Positions 9,499 to 17,687 of a stretch of DNA of 64,000 nucleotides are shown one piece after another. Within the stretch, counting starts at the first letter, position 1; the number at the start of each line of letters is the position of its first letter. The stretch covers positions 1 to 64,000 of the forward strand of contig CBFHTO010000003.1 of the NCBI GenBank assembly GCA_965658765.1. The letters run 5' to 3'. Both the position numbers and the translations under genes were made by a program. Below the pieces are notes generated by a model that was given only the letters and a program-made list of their open reading frames with translations, did no database searches and was not told where the DNA came from. Origin of the DNA: Glaciecola sp965658765. GTDB lineage: Bacteria; Pseudomonadota; Gammaproteobacteria; Enterobacterales; Alteromonadaceae.

Positions 9499-9522
9499 CC
9501 CCGTCCAAACACCTGGACGGGG
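9499..9522 (+). terminator. Hairpin after the M13 peptidase gene
   Basis: A perfect 9-bp stem, CCCCGTCCA/TGGACGGGG, with a 6-nt loop, 15 bp after the stop codon. There is no clean T-tract directly after the stem (CACTTCAATATCC), so termination may be partial. Confidence 0.6.
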
Positions 9523-9632
9523 CACTTCAATATCCTCTTTTGTCGACATTAAAGTCCATTATATCGATAAATGATTGACCCGCTCAGTACGAGAATTTAC
9601 TTTATGTTAAATTTTCGTTAAGGGCGTTCAAA

Positions 9633-10658
9633 ATGAAATACATAATAACCGTTATATGCATCGTGTTCGTCGCTTTCGGCTTTCAAGCATGCATGAAAAT
9701 GCAAAATGAAACACAAACAAGTGAGCTCAATATGCCTATATTTAACCCCAAAATTAACAACCAATGGATAGGTCTTGGGATAAGTTATGGTTCATATCGA
9801 GATGGGGAAAGTCCTCATAAAGACAGCGTATCAAGCGAAGAAGACATTTTAGAAGATATGAAGATTTTGACCGAATCGGAACCGTCTTTCAATTTAATAA
9901 GAATGTATGGAGCTGACGCAGCAAGCGAACAAGTCTTAAAAACGATTCGAAAACATAATCTGCCCGTAAAAGTCATGCAAGGCGCATGGATATCGGGCAA
10001 AGAGCCAATGGAATACAACGAAAATCAAGTAAATGAAGTTATCCGCCTGGCCAATGAATACTCCGATATCATTGTCAGCGTAAATTTGGGCAACGAAATT
10101 TTCGTCGATTGGTCTTGGCATAAATTAGAGCTAGATCAAATACCAATGTATCTGCATTGGGTCGACAAAGTGCAAAAAGCGGTAAACGTGCCTGTTACCT
10201 TAGCCGACGATTACAACTTTTGGAATAAACACTGGAGTAAGCCAGTTGCAGAAAAACTAGACTTCATCGTGTTACACGCATACGCCATGTGGAACTCTCA
10301 AACTTTAGAAAATTCTGTAAAATGGACAGAGGATGTTTTCAATAATATTCAAGAATTACATCCAGATAAGCAGATAGCACTCGGGGAATCAGGTTGGGCA
10401 ACAAGCTCGATTAAAACCAACGGGGATGAACAACTCATCATTGGTGAAGCAAGTGAAAACGCTCAATCTATTTTCTTCAAAGACTATTACCAATGGTTAA
10501 AAGAAAACGAAATTGCTTCGTTCTATTTCGAAGCTTTTGACGAAAAATGGAAAGGCGGCGAAGACAAACCTGACGGTATCGCAGAAAAGAATTGGGGCTT
10601 GTATCGTTCAGACCGTAGTCCAAAACAAGCGGTATTAGACTTTCAATCAGATAAGTAA
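9633..10658 (+). CDS. Glycoside hydrolase family 17-like lipoprotein (probable beta-1,3-glucan-active)
   Basis: A secreted protein of 341 aa. The signal peptide ends FGFQAC (Cys20, a weak lipobox). The mature part is a TIM-barrel of the GH17/COG5309 kind with both expected catalytic glutamates: Glu155 in NLGNE (acid/base) and Glu252 in ALGESGW (nucleophile). Other family features are LIRMYGAD near residue 88 and the terminal WGLYRSDRSPK. GH17 enzymes act on beta-1,3-glucans; for a marine bacterium laminarin is the obvious substrate, but that is inference. The gene stands alone, with no TonB receptor or other glycosidase beside it. Confidence 0.9.
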   Translation: MKYIITVICIVFVAFGFQACMKMQNETQTSELNMPIFNPKINNQWIGLGISYGSYRDGESPHKDSVSSEEDILEDMKILTESEPSFNLIRMYGADAASEQVLKTIRKHNLPVKVMQGAWISGKEPMEYNENQVNEVIRLANEYSDIIVSVNLGNEIFVDWSWHKLELDQIPMYLHWVDKVQKAVNVPVTLADDYNFWNKHWSKPVAEKLDFIVLHAYAMWNSQTLENSVKWTEDVFNNIQELHPDKQIALGESGWATSSIKTNGDEQLIIGEASENAQSIFFKDYYQWLKENEIASFYFEAFDEKWKGGEDKPDGIAEKNWGLYRSDRSPKQAVLDFQSDK

Positions 10659-10724
10659 TTTGTAACAACAGATTGACTCAACAAAACGCGTTTCATTATT
10701 AGATATCGTAATCCAGTAATGGCG

Positions 10725-10754
10725 TGTTTATTGTTTATTGTTTATTGTTTATTG
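10725..10754 (+). repeat. 7-bp tandem repeat (TGTTTAT, 4.3 copies)
   Basis: Four exact copies of TGTTTAT plus TG in the 133-bp gap between two convergent genes. Non-coding. It is the only simple repeat of this kind that I saw in the left part of the window. Confidence 0.9.
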
Positions 10755-10791
10755 AAGTGTTGCATTGAGCGCACACGAATATAACGCGTAA

Positions 10792-11379
10792 TTAGTAGTG
10801 CTTTCGCCACACTAACAGCAAGTTGTTTGCCGGCATATTTGTAAGTGATTCAAGTGTTAAACTTGGTGCCCATTCTTTTAACTCCTCAATATCTTTGTAG
10901 CCGCCATAGCCTGACGCTAATAGTTTTTCATGAAATTGAGCATTACTTTCACTATTAAACTTTTTGTTTTCAGTGAAAGGACCGTACTGGCAAAAAACTC
11001 CTCCAATTGGCAAGCTTTTACTGACAGCTTTTAACATTGATTCGACTGCATCTGCGTACATTATATGTGCAGTATTGGCAGTGAATACCGCATCGCATGA
11101 TGATATCGGTAGCGTGTTAGAAGGAAATTTAATCTCCAATGGACCAAACAGGTTTGCCAACCTATATTCTTCCATCCACATTTGAATACCTTCATGATAT
11201 TCTTTTTGGTCAGCACAATACCAATCAAGAAACGGCATATGACGAGCAAAGTGAACCGCATGTTGTCCAGTGCCAGAGCCGATTTCTAATACCTTTGTTG
11301 CCTCTCTAAAAATATCAGCTAAACGTTCTAAGATGACGTGTTTGTTGTTTTCGCATGCCTGACTATATGGCTTTGTCAT
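10792..11379 (-). CDS. DUF938 SAM-dependent methyltransferase-like protein
   Basis: A 195-aa cytoplasmic protein of the DUF938 family. The start is placed at the internal ATG (11379) giving MTKPYSQACENNKHVIL, the conserved family N-terminus, with GGAG ten bases upstream. The longer frame back to 11418 adds 13 unlikely residues. A Rossmann SAM site is visible as VLEIGSGTGQHAVHFA (near residue 28), followed by the acidic YCADQKEY and DAVFTANTAHIM. The family substrate is unknown. It lies 76 bp after the second metH gene and could be read through from the methionine operon. Confidence 0.85.
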   Translation of the reverse strand: MTKPYSQACENNKHVILERLADIFREATKVLEIGSGTGQHAVHFARHMPFLDWYCADQKEYHEGIQMWMEEYRLANLFGPLEIKFPSNTLPISSCDAVFTANTAHIMYADAVESMLKAVSKSLPIGGVFCQYGPFTENKKFNSESNAQFHEKLLASGYGGYKDIEELKEWAPSLTLESLTNMPANNLLLVWRKHY

Positions 11380-11455
11380 TATTCCAATTCTCCACCGTAG
11401 GGCTGCACAACTATACAATCAATATATTTAAATCGTTTACTTAGGGCATGTTGCC

Positions 11456-14083
11456 CTAGTTTTGTAGGTTAGGTGCGAGCCACTTTTCTGCTTCTTCTAT
11501 AGTCCACGATTTTCGATTGGCATAGTCGTTAAGCTGGTCCGTTTGTATTTGAGCGACAGCAAAATAACGTGATTCAGGGTGTGCGAAGTACCAACCCGAA
11601 ACGGACGCGCCGGGCCACATCGCATATGATTCAGTCAAGCGCATCCCGATTGTATTTTCTACATCCAACAAGTCCCAAATTATCTGTTTTTCTGTATGCT
11701 CAGGGCATGCAGCATAGCCAGGCGCTGGTCGTATTCCTTGATATTTTTCTGCAATTAACGCATTGTTATCGAGGCGCTCGTCAGATGCATATCCCCAAAG
11801 TTCTTTGCGAACGACTTGGTGTAAGTACTCTGCAAAAGCTTCTGCTAAGCGATCCGCAATGGCCTTAACCATAATTGCATTATAATCGTCACCGTCTTGC
11901 TCAAACTCCTTTGCTAGTTCATCCTCTCCGATGCCAGCAGTAACTGCAAATGCACCGATATAGTCAGCTCGATTAGTTTCTTTTGGTGCCACGAAGTCAC
12001 TTAAACAATAATTAAAACCTTTGGGCTTTAATGTTTGCTGTCGCAGATGGTGGCAGCGCGCAACTGGCTCAGCGCGCTCTTCTGTTTTATACACACAGAT
12101 ACTTTCGTCGACGCTATTAGCAGGGAAAATACCCACTCTGCCAATCGCTTGTAAAGCTTCATCTTGTATAAACCTGTCTAGCATTTCATTCGCATCTTTA
12201 AACAATGACTGAGCTTCTTCGCCAACCACTTCATCGTTCAAGATCCGAGGATATTTTCCGGCAAGAGACCAAGTCATAAAGAACGGTGTCCAATCGATGT
12301 ATGGCCGAAGTTGTTTTATGGAAGCATGTATTGTTTTACTCCCAAGGAACGACGGACTTGTAATATCAATATTTGCCCAATCACAAGTAAAACGATTTTC
12401 ACGAGCGGCTTCAAAAGAGATTGCTTTTGTTCTAGGACGTTTTTTTGCATGCTGCTCACGCACTTTATGATACTCAAGCGCTAACTCCTCTGCGAAGATA
12501 GCTTTGTTATGTTCTGAGATCAGTTTTTGGCACACACCAACTGCCCTACTCGCATTTGCGACATAAACTACAGGGTGTTCGTAGTTTTGTTCTATTTTCA
12601 CGGCAGTATGTGCTTTAGATGTCGTCGCGCCGCCAATGAGTAGTGGCAGGTCTAGATTCAGTCGTTGCATTTCTTTTGCAACATGCACCATCTCGTCTAA
12701 CGAGGGAGTGATTAAGCCCGATAAACCAATCATATCGGCATTTTCGTCTAATGCAGTTTGAATAATTTTAGCTGCAGGCACCATAACCCCAAGGTCAATC
12801 ACCTCAAAGTTATTACATTGAAGAACCACACCAACAATGTTCTTACCAATGTCGTGAACGTCTCCTTTAACTGTCGCCATGACTATTTTGCCATTGGGGC
12901 GAGCATCTGCTGACTTTTCTTTTTCAATAAAGGGCTGCAAATAGGCTACTGCCTTTTTCATAACACGAGCTGATTTCACCACTTGTGGTAAAAACATTTT
13001 ACCTTCGCCGAATAAATCACCAACGATGTTCATGCCATCCATCAAAGGTCCTTCAATGACTTCAAGTGGTTTACTAGCTTCCTTTCTAGCTTCTTCAGTG
13101 TCTTCTTCTATGAATTCGGTGATACCCTTTATTAAAGCATGCTCTAGTCGTTTACTTGTACTTGCTTCACGCCAAGCTAAGTCTTCTTTTGCCGCTACTT
13201 TTCCATCGCCTTGGTATTTAGGTGCCAAATCTAGCAAGGTATCGGTTGCGGTTTCGGTACGGTTCAAAATGACATCTTCAACCGCATCACGCAGTTCTTT
13301 CGGGATTTCGTCATATACCTCGAGCTGCCCTGCATTCACAATACCCATATCCATACCAGCCCTTATCGCATGATATAGAAACACCGAATGCATAGCTTCG
13401 CGCACAGGATTATTGCCTCGGAACGAAAATGATATGTTAGATAAACCGCCAGATACATGACAATGAGGCAATGTATCTCTGATTACTTTGGTGGCTTCGA
13501 TAAAGTCCACGGCATAATTATTATGTTCTTCTATGCCAGTGGCCACAGCGAATATATTAGGATCAAAGATAATATCTTCTGGCGGAAAGCCCAGCTCATT
13601 AACTAGAATGTCGTAGCTCTTTGTACATATTTCAATTTTTCGCTCACAAGTATCCGCTTGGCCTTTCTCATCAAATGCCATTACAACCGTAGCGGCTCCA
13701 TAGCGTTTAATTTTTTTAGCTTGCTCAATAAACGGCGCTTTCCCTTCTTTTAAGCTGATCGAATTAACAATAGCCTTCCCTTGAACGCATTTTAACCCAG
13801 CTTCGATTACAGAGAATTTTGACGAGTCAATCATGATAGGAACACGTGAGATATCGGGTTCTGAAGCAATTAAATTCAAAAATTTGACCATCGCAAATTC
13901 AGAATCAAGCATTGCTTCATCCATATTTATGTCGATTATTTGAGCGCCATTTTCAACCTGTTGGCGCGCGACGTCCAAGGCTGCTTCGTAGTCCTCAGAC
14001 AAAATCAAACGTTTGAAAACTGCCGAACCTGTTACGTTTGTTCGTTCACCTATATTTATAAATGTTGAAAAACTTGAACTCAC
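11456..14083 (-). CDS. metH: Methionine synthase, pterin/B12/activation module (split MetH, part 2)
   Basis: An 875-aa protein equal to E. coli MetH from about residue 355 to the end. The methyl-THF (pterin) domain begins at residue 9 with FINIGERTNVTGS and includes IDINMDEAM and IMIDSSKF. The helical cap and cobalamin domain carry GDVHDIGKN, with the cobalt-ligand His, followed by GLSGLITPSLDEM and IGGATTS. The C-terminal reactivation domain has RPAPGYAACPEHTEK. The likely start is GTG (14083) with a TAGGG-type ribosome site. The homocysteine-binding domain is absent here and is encoded by the gene 151 bp upstream. Both genes look intact, so the product is probably a two-chain enzyme. Confidence 0.93.
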   Translation of the reverse strand: MSSSFSTFINIGERTNVTGSAVFKRLILSEDYEAALDVARQQVENGAQIIDINMDEAMLDSEFAMVKFLNLIASEPDISRVPIMIDSSKFSVIEAGLKCVQGKAIVNSISLKEGKAPFIEQAKKIKRYGAATVVMAFDEKGQADTCERKIEICTKSYDILVNELGFPPEDIIFDPNIFAVATGIEEHNNYAVDFIEATKVIRDTLPHCHVSGGLSNISFSFRGNNPVREAMHSVFLYHAIRAGMDMGIVNAGQLEVYDEIPKELRDAVEDVILNRTETATDTLLDLAPKYQGDGKVAAKEDLAWREASTSKRLEHALIKGITEFIEEDTEEARKEASKPLEVIEGPLMDGMNIVGDLFGEGKMFLPQVVKSARVMKKAVAYLQPFIEKEKSADARPNGKIVMATVKGDVHDIGKNIVGVVLQCNNFEVIDLGVMVPAAKIIQTALDENADMIGLSGLITPSLDEMVHVAKEMQRLNLDLPLLIGGATTSKAHTAVKIEQNYEHPVVYVANASRAVGVCQKLISEHNKAIFAEELALEYHKVREQHAKKRPRTKAISFEAARENRFTCDWANIDITSPSFLGSKTIHASIKQLRPYIDWTPFFMTWSLAGKYPRILNDEVVGEEAQSLFKDANEMLDRFIQDEALQAIGRVGIFPANSVDESICVYKTEERAEPVARCHHLRQQTLKPKGFNYCLSDFVAPKETNRADYIGAFAVTAGIGEDELAKEFEQDGDDYNAIMVKAIADRLAEAFAEYLHQVVRKELWGYASDERLDNNALIAEKYQGIRPAPGYAACPEHTEKQIIWDLLDVENTIGMRLTESYAMWPGASVSGWYFAHPESRYFAVAQIQTDQLNDYANRKSWTIEEAEKWLAPNLQN

Positions 14084-14234
14084 TATTTACCCTATTTTGG
14101 TGATAACTCGCTTATTGATGCTCGTTTGGAATGGTTAAATCGATACTAGTACAGATTATCGAATAATACATTGTGCCTCTATACGTATCTGCAATACTCG
14201 CTTTTTATTGTCGTATTGGATGCTTGATAGACTC

Positions 14235-15281
14235 TTAATGAATAAAAGGTTCTAAGCCTGACAAGCGCATCTTTACTTCAATCTCGTTCGTTTCGCGCGG
14301 CGGAAAATTACTAACGGCATTTGCCATCGCTTTGATATGTTCAGGCGTACTGCCACAGCAACCCCCAACAATATTTAATAGCCCGTTTTGCGCCCATTCT
14401 TTTATCTGCACGGCCATTTCGTCTGCGTCCAAATCATATTCTCCGAACTCATTTGGAAGTCCAGCATTTGGGTGTGCCGACACTAACACTTCAGATACTC
14501 TAGATAGTTCAGCAACATATTGACGCAATAAATCTGGGCCTAGCGCACAATTTAAGCCGAACGAGATGGGTCTGATATGCCTTAAGGAGTAATAGAAAGC
14601 TTCTGTTGTTTGACCTGATAATGTTCGGCCAGATGCATCAGTAATGGTGCCAGATATCATGACAGGCAAGCTTACGTTTAGCTCATCAAACACTTCTTCA
14701 ACCGCATAGCAGGCCGCTTTTGCATTCAGTGTGTCGAAAATAGTTTCTAACATTAAAAGGTCGACCTTTCCCTGAATTAAAGCTTTTGCAGATTCTTTGT
14801 AATTGATAACCAACTCATCAAAACTCACATTACGAGCAGCAGGATCGTTAACATCAGGTGAAATAGACGCTGTCCTGCTCGTAGGGCCCAGCACTCCGGC
14901 CACAAACCTTGGCTTATCAGTAGTACTCATTTCATCAGCGGCTTCTCGCGCCAGTTTTGCCGCGGCAAGGTTAATGTCTTGAACATGGTCTTGCATGTCA
15001 TAATCAGACATCGAGATTGCATTAGCATTAAATGTATTGGTTTCGATTATATCCGCCCCAGCCTTTAAGTATGCAAGGTGAATATCTTTGATAATATCTG
15101 GCCGAGTCATAGCGAGCAAATCGTTATTGCCTTTTAGGTCACAGTGCCAATTGGCAAATTGCTCACCACGATAATCCATCTCTTCTAGGGAATGCCCTTG
15201 AATCATTGTTCCCATTGCGCCATCTAAGATTAAAATCCTTTGCTTTGCAATCTTTAAGAAGGTATCAGTCGTTTTACTCAA
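14235..15281 (-). CDS. metH: Homocysteine S-methyltransferase module of split methionine synthase (MetH, part 1)
   Basis: A 348-aa (beta/alpha)8 barrel that binds homocysteine through zinc. It matches the first ~350 residues of MetH. ILILDGAMGTMIQGHSLEE lies at the N-terminus, and the zinc cysteines are all present in GLNCALG (near 244) and GGCCGST (near 308). The start is TTG (15281), with AGGA six bases before it. The frame ends in a normal TAA, in the region of the natural linker between domains 1 and 2. The gene lies between metA (101 bp upstream) and the folate/B12 module, so the three are probably one operon under the MetJ boxes upstream of metA. Confidence 0.93.
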   Translation of the reverse strand: MSKTTDTFLKIAKQRILILDGAMGTMIQGHSLEEMDYRGEQFANWHCDLKGNNDLLAMTRPDIIKDIHLAYLKAGADIIETNTFNANAISMSDYDMQDHVQDINLAAAKLAREAADEMSTTDKPRFVAGVLGPTSRTASISPDVNDPAARNVSFDELVINYKESAKALIQGKVDLLMLETIFDTLNAKAACYAVEEVFDELNVSLPVMISGTITDASGRTLSGQTTEAFYYSLRHIRPISFGLNCALGPDLLRQYVAELSRVSEVLVSAHPNAGLPNEFGEYDLDADEMAVQIKEWAQNGLLNIVGGCCGSTPEHIKAMANAVSNFPPRETNEIEVKMRLSGLEPFIH

Positions 15282-15382
15282 TGTTAGTCCTACTTTTTTA
15301 TGGCGTTTTTCAAAACTCGCCTTTTAATACTGTGGGGGTTTTTATACGCAGGTCAATTAACGACCAACCTTGTGCTATTAGC

Positions 15383-16306
15383 TTAGCGACTGCTCAATTG
15401 ATTTAAGTCGTATGGCGTCGTTTGATATACATAATAATTCAACCAATTGGTGAATAATAGGCTACCGTGAGATTTCCATCTCATCTTTATTGACTTTAAA
15501 GGATTGTCATCAACATAGTAATTTTCAGGGATCGTGGGAGACAAACCCGCACTTTTGTCCCTCTTGTATTCTTGATCAAGCGTCACAGGATCGTACTCAG
15601 GATGCCCAGTAACAAACACCGAACGTTTGTCTTCTGTTGCAGCGCAATAAACCCCCGCTTTCTCTGACAACGCCAACACATTCAGAGACTCTATGTCACC
15701 GTAATCTTTAACACTTACTTCTGCTACACGCGAGTGCGGAGCCCAAAACTCAGGGTCAAACCCTCTGACCAACTCATTTTTTTCTTCGAGTACGTAATGT
15801 TTGAACACCCCTGATAGTTTTTCATCTCGCATTCTTTTTTGGGCACCATAAAAGTGGTACATCGCCGCATGCGCGGCCCAACAAAGATAAAATGTGGATT
15901 GTACGTTTGTCTTGGTCCAATCCATCAATTCTTGCATTTGCGGCCAATAATTTACTTCTTCGTATTCAATATTGCCCAAAGGTGCGCCTGTCACAATAAG
16001 ACCATCGTACTTTTTATTTTTTACTTCACTAAACAGATGATAAAACGCCGTCATGTGGGAAACTGGCGTATTTTTTGGCGCGGTTTTATCAATGCGAATT
16101 AAATCAACATTGATTTGTAGTGGTGTGTTCGATAACAAACGCAGAATTTGCAGCTCTGTTTCGATTTTATTCGGCATTAAATTTAAAATACCCAACTGTA
16201 ATGGGCGTATGTTTTGACTAGTGGCCCGTGCGTCATCCATCGCAAATATATTTTCATTTAGCAGTTCTTCTAATGCAGGAAGCTCTGCGGGTATCTTAAT
16301 TGGCAT
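15383..16306 (-). CDS. metA: Homoserine O-succinyltransferase
   Basis: First committed enzyme of methionine biosynthesis, activating homoserine with an acyl-CoA. At 307 aa it keeps E. coli numbering: nucleophile Cys142 in LCWAAHAAMYHF, the His/Glu pair in VTGHPEYD near 235, and Gly111 in TGAPLG. Gly at 111 is the residue linked to succinyl-CoA use, where Glu marks acetyl-CoA use, so succinyltransferase is favoured. The start ATG has a good site (GGTGGAG). It leads the metA-metH-metH unit and is preceded by tandem MetJ boxes. Confidence 0.96.
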   Translation of the reverse strand: MPIKIPAELPALEELLNENIFAMDDARATSQNIRPLQLGILNLMPNKIETELQILRLLSNTPLQINVDLIRIDKTAPKNTPVSHMTAFYHLFSEVKNKKYDGLIVTGAPLGNIEYEEVNYWPQMQELMDWTKTNVQSTFYLCWAAHAAMYHFYGAQKRMRDEKLSGVFKHYVLEEKNELVRGFDPEFWAPHSRVAEVSVKDYGDIESLNVLALSEKAGVYCAATEDKRSVFVTGHPEYDPVTLDQEYKRDKSAGLSPTIPENYYVDDNPLKSIKMRWKSHGSLLFTNWLNYYVYQTTPYDLNQLSSR

Positions 16307-16342
16307 ATATCTCCACCTAGATTTTACCGTCTGTGCTAGGGC

Positions 16343-16372
16343 ATATTTTCACCATTAATGAGAAAATGTCAA
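16343..16372 (-). promoter_or_regulatory. Candidate sigma-70 promoter of metA
   Basis: Minus-strand TTGACA (16367-16372) is followed 17-18 bp later by AAAATA/AAATAT. It lies about 40 bp before the metA start codon and directly downstream of the MetJ boxes, so repressor bound there would abut the -35 element. Confidence 0.6.
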
Positions 16373-16377
16373 TAAAT

Positions 16378-16401
16378 TTACGTCTAGACGTCTAGATGTT
16401 T
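16378..16401 (-). promoter_or_regulatory. Tandem MetJ operator (three met boxes)
   Basis: Three adjoining 8-bp units on the plus strand: TTACGTCT, AGACGTCT and AGATGTTT. The middle one is the perfect met box and its neighbours match 6 of 8 positions each. MetJ-SAM binds such boxes cooperatively in tandem and represses methionine genes. The array ends 5 bp before the -35 of the metA promoter. Confidence 0.88.
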
Positions 16402-16514
16402 ATTTGAATAATCAAACGAGATTGATCACCAATCTAAAGTATCCTCTTTTGGTCAAGCAACCATAAACAAGCAACAATAAAATAGTGTAATAAATAAAAA
16501 GAAGGGGGAGAGGC

Positions 16515-16976
16515 TTACCGGCGATGCAAGCCCATTAAGACATCAACCTCGGCTTTAGGCAGCTCACAAGCGTCCATTATTTCCTCTGCGCTTGCGCCTT
16601 GTGCAACTAACTCATTAGCGCGTTTATACATTTTTAACACTGGATCACTGTGTTCTAACTGCTCGATCTTATGATCAAATTTTGCGACTAAATGTTTTAA
16701 CTCATCTAATTCTTTTAAGGATTTTTGTTGCTTGTCTTGCAAGCTTTTGTATTGTTCAAGAGAAGTTGTTGTTGATTTGAGCGTTGTCAGTTCATCAGCT
16801 TGTTCCTGATGAAGCTCATGTAACTCTTTTAGAAGAATAAGCGCTTTTGATAGACGCCGATTGACCGTTTGTGCATACAAAAAGCAAGCAATCAAACCGA
16901 ACAGAACAATGAATAACCCAATTGTTAATATATCAATGATCACTGTTTGAAAGTACCCCTTGCTGTTTATGCACAA
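16515..16976 (-). CDS. DUF2802 membrane protein of the chemotaxis cluster
   Basis: A 153-aa protein with one N-terminal transmembrane helix (about residues 13-33), then a coiled coil (about 45-110, LLKELHELHQEQADELTTL and so on). A C-terminal DUF2802-type motif follows, with ANELVAQGASAEEIMDACELPKAEV split over its middle. DUF2802 genes commonly close polar flagellar/chemotaxis clusters next to cheW, as here; their job is not established. The first ATG (16976) lacks a clear ribosome site, and a GTG about 36 bases further in is an alternative start. A strong hairpin separates it from cheW. Confidence 0.8.
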   Translation of the reverse strand: MCINSKGYFQTVIIDILTIGLFIVLFGLIACFLYAQTVNRRLSKALILLKELHELHQEQADELTTLKSTTTSLEQYKSLQDKQQKSLKELDELKHLVAKFDHKIEQLEHSDPVLKMYKRANELVAQGASAEEIMDACELPKAEVDVLMGLHRR

Positions 16977-17005
16977 AAAATGAAATATGTTTTGTTATAT
17001 ATAAC

Positions 17006-17033
17006 AAAACAGCTGGAATATACCAGCTGTTTT
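17006..17033 (-). terminator. Hairpin terminator after cheW
   Basis: A perfect 11-bp stem, AAAACAGCTGG/CCAGCTGTTTT, with a 6-nt loop and a terminal T-run when read on the minus strand. It overlaps a second perfect inverted repeat, GTTTTGTTATA/TATAACAAAAC, at 16989-17010. It probably ends parC-parP-cheW, with partial read-through into the DUF2802 gene. Confidence 0.7.
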
Positions 17034-17079
17034 CATGTTTTTCATTGACTTATCTTTCAAAGATTAAGCTTAGTCTGCT

Positions 17080-17571
17080 TTATATCCCTAGCACATCGTC
17101 CCATTCTTCATCAGACAATAATTTGTTTAAATCGACTAGAATTAACAACTCGTCTCCCCTGTTACTAACCCCTTGAATGAACTTCGCGCTTTCTTCCGTA
17201 CCAACGTTAGGGGCACTATCGATTTCAGAGGTCTTCAGATAAACCACCTCCGCAACAGAGTCAACAAGAATGCCAACAACGTTTTCATCTGATTCGATGA
17301 TCACTATGCGTGAATTGTCAGTTATATCGGCAGGGGGAAGCCCAAAACGCGCTCTGGTGTCAATAACCGTAACGACGTTACCTCTAAGATTGATGATCCC
17401 CAGCACATAGCTTGGTGCACCAGGCACAGGCGCAATTTCAGTGTAACGCAGGACTTCTTGTACCTGCATCACGTTGATTCCATAGGTCTCTTCGTCTAGA
17501 CGATATGTTACCCATTGAAGAACTTCATCATTTGGATCTGAGGCATTAGCTGCCGCTCTTTCTTCTGACAT
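17080..17571 (-). CDS. cheW: Chemotaxis coupling protein CheW
   Basis: Cytoplasmic adaptor (163 aa) that links chemoreceptors to the kinase CheA at the cell pole. A single CheW/SH3-like fold spans about residues 18-155: VTYRLDEETYGINVMQVQEVLRY, then GIINLRGNVVTVIDTRARFG with the conserved receptor/CheA-contact Arg, and GILVDSVAEVV. Length and motifs match the CheW of polar clusters in Vibrio and Shewanella. It is the last of parC-parP-cheW, 116 bp after parP, and is followed by a terminator-like hairpin. Confidence 0.97.
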   Translation of the reverse strand: MSEERAAANASDPNDEVLQWVTYRLDEETYGINVMQVQEVLRYTEIAPVPGAPSYVLGIINLRGNVVTVIDTRARFGLPPADITDNSRIVIIESDENVVGILVDSVAEVVYLKTSEIDSAPNVGTEESAKFIQGVSNRGDELLILVDLNKLLSDEEWDDVLGI

Positions 17572-17687
17572 TTGAATTGCTCCAACACATCTAAAAATAG
17601 CTAATTAATCAATGTAATTAGTTTGTTTATTTTGCTATCCCTTTGATTTAGCACATTTGATGCGATAAACAAGGAACACTAGTTAAG

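Noticed and set aside
7048..10791. A polysaccharide utilisation locus around the GH17 gene
   Set aside because: There is no TonB receptor, SusD-like protein, transporter or second glycosidase nearby; the M13 peptidase and GH17 genes look like single genes.
14084..14234. A frameshift or assembly error splitting metH
   Set aside because: Each part has its own stop or start and ribosome site, all key residues are present, the break is at the domain linker, and the spacer has stops in several frames. A real split is the simpler reading.
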